A stretch of DNA of 64,000 nt from Melampsora larici-populina 98AG31 (lineage: Eukaryota > Basidiomycota > Pucciniomycetes > Pucciniales > Melampsoraceae): positions 838,706 through 902,705 of the forward strand of contig NW_006768766.1 in the NCBI RefSeq assembly GCF_000204055.1, read 5' to 3'. The position numbers and the translations under genes were made by a program. Positions 57,925 through 64,000 of the stretch are shown piece after piece. Every line of letters begins with the position of its first letter. Position 1 is the stretch's first letter. The notes under the pieces were generated by a model. That model had not been told where the DNA came from, ran no database searches, and saw nothing but the letters and a program-made list of their open reading frames with translations.

Positions 57925-60802
57925 TCAAGTGATGGGAAGCAGTCCACTAAAAAATGGGGTCAGGTCATTTTTCAGGCGGAATATATGTTGAATGACACCA
58001 TACTCAAAGTCATGGGATCTTGACTGATTATGTTGTACTTGGATACAACTATTTCCCTCATGAACTTGACAAGGCGAGAACATCTTGTTGGCATGTTTTA
58101 AGTACAATGTAGTTTGAAGTGCGGGAAGTGTATCAATTAGATGATGTCCAAGCTCTTTGAGGAAGGTGAAAATGGTGGGTACAGTGTCATCGGATTGTGT
58201 GAAAGACAACCATTTTGGTGTGGTTGAGCTAGAAAGTTCTTCCAAGCCAAGATTATCTTGAGGTGTTGGATTCATTTTGTTCTGAATCTTTGAACAATGA
58301 TTTTTGCATATGTGCTTCAAGCATGGTCCCTGCCACGGTGCCTGCGATAAAAATGTACAAAAATGATTAAGATTATACACATTGGAATCAAAGAGAATTC
58401 AGGCCAAGAGTTTTTGGGAGTTTGGACAAGGTTCACAATGTTTCTTTCCTTGGCCCACGCAATGGTAGATGAAGCTGAGCCAAAACACCAAGTTTGATCG
58501 GGAAGATGTGAAGTGTAATGCATGCTGGGCTTGGACCTGATATTTGGCCACAATTCTTGCAGATTTTCACAATATCGCCTGAATAGATGCCTGAGTGTTT
58601 TAATATCCTGCTCATTCACAATCCTCAAAGCAACAACATCCACAATCTGAGTGGTTAGGGGGATTGCAGTGTAAATATTCTCTGCATCAGATTTCTTTTC
58701 AGTGTTGTATTGATACGGTAGAATTGATATAACCATATACAAGCTGTATAAGACGTGCAATTCCGCGGCCTTAGGTGTACCACAGCTAGGAGTTTCAACC
58801 ACATGCGGAAAGTGGGTGAGCCATGACGGGATGTTACTATTTTCCTTGTATACCAGATTATCTGGAGTTCATGTTGAGTAATGGCTGCGCCATGAGTGGC
58901 AACGATTGTGGGCGAATTTGAGGAGTCAGATTGACATTGGGTTTTGGAAGGCTCAAAGCTGTTTTCATCCATTATTTGACTGGTGTTAAACTTGGCAGTT
59001 CAATTATACTGAGTTTGTGAGCTAGAGGTTTGACTGATTGAAGTGTTGGCATCTGAGACCAATTGAGTTGCAAAAGAAGGTGCAAAGGGAGTGGGAGCTG
59101 GTGTGGTTTCTGGGGAGCCAAAAACAGACAAGATTGGCGGGAGCTGATCCATGGTCACCCAAGTAGATGAGGTTCTTTTGCTGATCATTCAAGGTTTCTG
59201 CTGCAAGAGGCATGCAAAGATATGTACAAGAAAAGTCTTTCAATAGACCTAAGATTATGCAGTGCATAACGTCAATTGTGGTGAACTTGATTGGACCCCA
59301 ATAAGGTAGCTGAAAAACAGTGTGTCATGGACTCCGTTTTTTCAACTAGCAATTGTTGGGCAGTAGAAAATGGAGCATCAGACCAAGCTTTCAATTGTTG
59401 ATTGTATTGTGACTTTGTGCATCCTTGATCACATCCAACATTGACTTGTTCAATGTCTCGCATGGTGATATAGCATTCACTACAAAAGTTGGTGGACTTG
59501 GGCGAGGAAAACCCGGCAATATTCTTCATTGCACAATCAAGGGCCAAAGCACAACTCAGATCAAACAACCATTGGGGTGCAGAGAGGTTGGCCTGAAAAA
59601 TACGCCATGGCAGAGGTTGCACAGCTCTTTGACTAATTGTTCAAATGGGTGATGAAACTGGTTGTAGTCAGGATCTTTTGGACCTGGTATGATCCCGTAT
59701 ATGAACAAGTTCTCTGGTTTGTAGCGTATATTGGGAAGTAAACTGAGAGTGAACAGTTAAATCACGGTGACTGAATGGTGACATGCTGAGCTCTTTCCAT
59801 AAGGATTGAAGGAGTTGTTATAGAAACTAAATACTAGATTGCCAGGCTGCTTAGTATAGACCTTGCCATCAGTACCTCAAAAAAATTTCCAAATCTTGCG
59901 GTCCCAGATATCAGAGTATGTATTTTTGGGTGCAGCTGGCCTCGAAAGCAAAAGCTCTGAAGCCTTTTCAAATTTGGGAAAGTTACGCGTTGTTGCTAGC
60001 CATTCAATCAAACAATGGTGCTGAAAGAGTTTCTGTGGCTTCATTTGTTCTTTGTTTTTGTTTGAAGAGGCGAGTTCATACAAAGGTGCATCACATATAA
60101 TTCTGTGTGCCTGAGAAGTCTTTGAATGGACTCGGAGACTGTTGCATGTGGTGATGGCGTCTGTGATTCCTGAGGGCTGCGCGTCAATTGATGCATGGAG
60201 TGCAACACAATAACTGAATCATATTCAATTCAAGTTGGAAGGTCTTCATCACTTGAATGATGTTTTGGGGTATTTCTTCCCATACATTGGGGCAATTACC
60301 AGGCATTATTGGAATTTTGAGGTGGTTTCTTTCAAATTTAAGAGACCTTGGGCATCGTGGAATGCTTTTATGATCATTGAGGTATTTGTGAAGTATATGA
60401 AAGAGTGCCTGAACACATTGTATATTCAGTAGAAATGTAATAGGCTTCTGGAAGGCTATTGAAAGTTGCCACAATAAATTGGGCTTTGGATGATTCCCTT
60501 TGGCAGGTAGAAAAACGTGGATGTTTAGTAGGTCTTATACTGGTTTTCGTAGGGATTGGGGTGGTGGATTCTGCATCTTCAAATGATCATGAACTCTTGA
60601 CGGCCAAGATACTTTGTTCTGATGCTGATGGCTGGGGCACCAAAAGAACCTCCAATGCTTCGACCTTGGAGAGATGCCTAGGATAGTTTGTGTGATGAAA
60701 TAGAACATCAGTATGCAACTGGACCCCTAATTCAAATGTTTCCTGACAACACTTGAGAGCAGTGCAATTGCGTCTGATGCGGTCCGAATCAAAGTATGAC
60801 AT
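57925..60802 (-). pseudogene. Plavaka-type (CACTA-like) transposase
   Basis: Minus-strand blocks in order: GKVYTKQPGNLVFSFYNN and FNPYGKSS (59.87-59.79 kb), RYKPENLFIYGIIPGPKDPD (59.73-59.66 kb), AMKNIAGFSSPKSTNFCSEC (59.53-59.47 kb), IDVMHCIILGLLKDFS (59.27-59.23 kb), PSWLTHFPHVVETPSCG (58.83-58.78 kb), AELHVLYSLYMVISILPY, and the C-terminal FEYGVIQHIFRL (about 58.0 kb). These are the conserved text blocks of basidiomycete Plavaka transposases. The N-terminal frame 60802-60587 probably belongs to it. Several short introns are plausible (for example before 58860 and 58375-58338), but stops and frame changes remain between 59.9 and 59.7 kb and in 59.3-58.9 kb. No CACTA ends were located. Confidence 0.8.
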
Positions 60803-63800
60803 CTATGGCAATATCCTAGAAATGCAGTAAAAACATGGTACATCAGTACACTTCTCCTTAACATGATTCATACTCCAGAATAATTATGGTATGGCTCACT
60901 GGGAAGGCGGACGCCTGGTTTGAAAGTTGAGATAATAAACCTGGAACCATCTTTGGGTGGAAACAATAAATAGACCTATGGAAGACTAGGTAATATACAG
61001 GCAAAGATGACAGGGTTTTGTGTGGAACGGCAAAAGACGGGGGGTTGAAGGGTGATGTCCTCAAGTGAAGGCCGCAAGGTAGCTACAATCTTATAGCAAA
61101 GGGAAGACATAATGAGTTGCTGGTCAAAATAAAAGTGTCTGAAGAATGACTTACCAAAGATGGTGAACCGTCAACATATGATTGAGGGGTCTTTGAAAAA
61201 CCAAATCTTTGGCTGGAGACTAACACAAGCTGACTGGGTCCACCATTGGTAAACTATGCAATTTGGGCAGATGATCAAAGGGGTTTGCTATGTTCTGCAA
61301 ATGATTGGCGGTTGTTGACACGGTTGAAATACTCAGCCATCTTGGGTAAAACAAACTGATTTGATAAGAAAGTCTATATTTTGGAGTTGATGTGAGCAGG
61401 ATTGTGTTTTTTGAATTTCAGTTTGGAAGGGCCAAACACGGGTAACAGTAGGGTACACTTCTTTCCACCAATATTTACACTATTTACATCAGACACCCTT
61501 TATAATTGATCCTAACCAATGACACATAAAGAATGAAATGAATCACATGATTGTGCTTCCTCCCACAGCTATTCACACTATTTATAATGTCAGACACCAC
61601 TTATCAACAAACAAAACAAAAAAGCATGAAATGCAATAGCAGATATTTTATATACAATGCAACCTGAAAAGACCAATGTAGCTTCTGTTAACAATTATTT
61701 AGATCACAAATTCATAGTTACATACCCCTTTCCCTCAAGAATGGTTTTACAATTGTGAACAAGTGGGTGAGAGAATCAACCTGTTAACATCACGTTTGAC
61801 CCACTTTGCTCTTCCTCAGCAGCCAAACTAGCCCTCGCGCTGAAATATCTCATGGCATCCTCAATAGTGTTTCTCATGTTGACACGGTCGCCTCATTCAA
61901 TTGCAATTCCTCAATTATCAAAACTTCTTACAGGTCATAAACACCATACCAGGGAAATGAGTGGCAATTGAAACCCTTTCAGAGGGGACTGATCTTTGTG
62001 AGGGGTGGGGGCATATACACCCCTTTTAACCAGTTGGTTTGCATTCCTGATGTCTTTTGGAATTGTTTTGTGCTTCCAATGGGCCTGGTCAAGAAGACTC
62101 ATGAGAGTATCCAGTTTGGAGGTCCGTCATTCGAGCCGCAAGAATTCAATGTAACCAGTTCATCATCCACAAGGATGTCTTGATGAGACAACATCATGAA
62201 GTCTGGCAAATCTTGGCCAAACAATCTGGCAGCATTAGCCAACCTTGCTTTGTAAATCTACCAATTATCCATGTATGAGCCGGCAATTTTGATCAGAACC
62301 ACACATAGGAGGATTAGACTACCCTTGGTTTTGTTAAGCCTCTTGTTGGTGACAGTTTGAGTGTTGATGATCTTCTCTTCAAGAGTTTTCTGACAAGTGG
62401 GTGTTGTCATCAATTTACCATTATGAGTTTGTTCACAATATCCTGAACCCTGGTTGGAACACCAGTATTGAATAACATCTTTGCGGTTTGCAGCAGTATC
62501 ATCCTAGATAAGGATACCAAAATCTTTTGCGCTGTTGGCATGGTAGGCTTTGACCCAATGGGACAATATGATTGTAGTTGTTGCAGAATTCCAAGGGGAA
62601 TTGTACCGTGCACCTCAGTCAAAGGTACACCTGGGAAAACCCGCCATTGATAAATTAGCTTCACATTGAGATATGTAATGATAAGGATATGAAGTTCAAC
62701 CATTTGATAGCATGTGTGAAGTGAAGATGATCCATTAGATTTTGCAGAGCCGCCATTTCTGCCGCATCTGTTTCAACCACCTTACTTTGCTTTTGGTTTG
62801 ATTTGGAACCAAGGGTTACTTTCAAAAGTTATTGACACATTGCTTTGTCTTGTGCCTTGGGAATATAAGTCTCTTGCGCTTGTTTTTGATTTTGCCAAGT
62901 GTTGCGCTTGTCTTTGGGAAGAGGGTCAGGAAGATTTTGAGCCACAACATCTTCAAAAGGGGAAGCTCCCATCAGCGTGTGAGTGGACTCCTGGACACCC
63001 CTTGCCAGAGGTGTTGTCACTTTGGGAATTGAGTGAGAACCAGCTATCTTCCCAATACCTTCACTCTGGTGTCTGATGTGAGTGAGAAGCTTCAGATTTG
63101 CAGACCTCTTTTTTTACAATCCAGGATGTCCTCTTGTGTGAGGTTAACATCTAGTACCAAAGAATGTAATCAATCTTTACAATGATGAGCAAATCATCAG
63201 ATTTCAGACAGTCCAGACCCATCGGAACTGTCATCATCACCTGGTTCTGTATACGCAGTGTGATTGTCTCTTTCTACATTATGAAAGAGATCAAAAATGG
63301 ATCATACAATTAGTTCCCCCAAAGAGATAAGGTAACTCAATATTTTTACCTTTGCCCTCCAGCTTCTTTCCAGACCCATTTGATGTTCCCGGAGTATATG
63401 GAGTGGTATTTTGTGTACTATTTTGTGTACCCGTTATTCAGGAAGTCATAATGAATTTATACAAGAAATATGATGTTTGAGAAAATGGAATTTGAATCAA
63501 AGAAATTTGGGAAGAGTGTTGAAAGAAGCTATACACAGAGGTCAAGAAAGAGAAAAAACGAATTTTGTTTTGACAATCAGTTGTACTCGAGCTTCCAGTC
63601 ATCAATACCAATACCATTGAGGTTACAAACCACTCCCACAACTACCATTTGTTTGTATGTACGGTCAATGGTACATTTGCACGACCAAAGCATGCAAGGA
63701 TAGTTGTCATTCACCATTCATGTTTTACCTTGACCCTCTCACCGCCTGCTGAACCCTCCTAACACATTCTGACTTGATCAAATTGCCCTCCATTTTTCTT

Positions 63801-63907
63801 GTACATTTTGATCCATACCCCAATTTTGGCCTAGTTGAACTCTTTCACACAGCAAGCTTTGGTTGTAGAATTTAGACCATCAGCTTTGACTTTTGGCTGC
63901 TGTTCTA
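60803..63907. other. Unassigned region
   Basis: No confident gene. The minus strand around 62.78-62.70 kb reads VETDAAEMAALQNLMDHLHF and then runs into stops; further minus-strand fragments (63020-62829) are Lys/Gln-rich. They may be remnants of one decayed gene. No RNA genes or repeat ends seen except the tandem copy at 61.46-61.66 kb. Confidence 0.3.
61465..61655. repeat. Short imperfect tandem duplication, unit about 100 bp
   Basis: CACTATTTACATCAGACACC and, about 98 bp later, CACTATTTATAATGTCAGACACC are each preceded by a TTCC.CC run and followed by CTTAT and, about 35 bp on, GAATGAAATGAAT or GCATGAAATGCAAT. Two diverged copies of one unit. Confidence 0.45.
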
Positions 63908-64000
63908 CACCACGGGGCGGCCGGCATGTGAAGAGCAGGTGAAATTGGCCTCTGCCAATAAATCCTAGGCTCTTCACACTGTGCCACATTTACTGGCGCC
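63908..64000. repeat. Repeat end at the right edge
   Basis: CACCACGGGGC (63908-63918), identical to 42195-42205, is followed by TGTGAAGAGC (63927-63936), which is repeated inverted as GCTCTTCACA (63969-63978). The element runs off the window. Confidence 0.4.

Noticed and set aside
1..64000. tRNA, rRNA or CRISPR features
   Set aside because: No tRNA-like cloverleaf, rRNA text or regularly spaced repeats were found; tRNA-like words occur only at retroelement primer sites.

Overview
The window looks like a transposon-dense stretch of a filamentous basidiomycete genome, most likely a rust fungus (Pucciniales). Genes have many short GT-AG introns, the background is AT-rich, and the repeat content is typical of that order: hAT, Plavaka/CACTA-like, Mutator-like, gypsy, copia and DIRS-like elements, plus relics of Tet-like 2OG-Fe(II) oxygenases. 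Nothing identifies the species. Almost no conventional host gene is intact; the window is mainly layers of mobile elements in different stages of decay.

Layout. 0-0.8 kb: the 5' part of an intact-looking minus-strand gene of unknown function that runs off the left edge. 1.2-6.0 kb: a complete but mutated hAT element with inverted ends. 7.0-8.0 kb: F-box/LRR-like pseudogene (minus). 8.4-8.7 kb: Tet-like oxygenase fragment. 9.4-10.4 kb: relic of a multi-exon membrane protein, with a homologous relic at 18.1-18.8 kb. 11.2-15.4 kb: gypsy element (minus) lacking integrase. 19.86-25.49 kb: a well-preserved Mutator-like element with a perfect 9-bp target duplication, about 70-bp terminal inverted repeats and an intact eight-exon gene of about 1244 codons. 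26.1-27.1 kb: second Tet-like relic. 28.4-30.7 kb: second, older hAT copy. 30.9-32.4 kb: RNase H and tyrosine-recombinase parts of a DIRS-like element. 30.7-47.8 kb: a series of small non-autonomous inverted-repeat elements, several with identifiable target duplications. 50.0-54.2 kb: copia element (minus) inserted in, and splitting, a plus-strand multi-exon gene that ends at 55.14 kb. 55.16-55.25 kb: assembly gap. 57.9-60.8 kb: Plavaka-type transposase relic (minus). 60.8-64 kb: mostly unassigned.

The most notable item is the Mutator-like element. Its single gene joins a WRKY-GCM1-type zinc finger, a DDE-type core, AT-hooks and a C-terminal domain with the Cys-box, His-box and trailing W..(N/D)D order of ubiquitin-specific proteases. 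If that reading is right, it is a transposon that carries its own deubiquitinase-like domain and still appears structurally intact. Gene models were spliced by eye, and all family assignments come from motif recognition without database searches.
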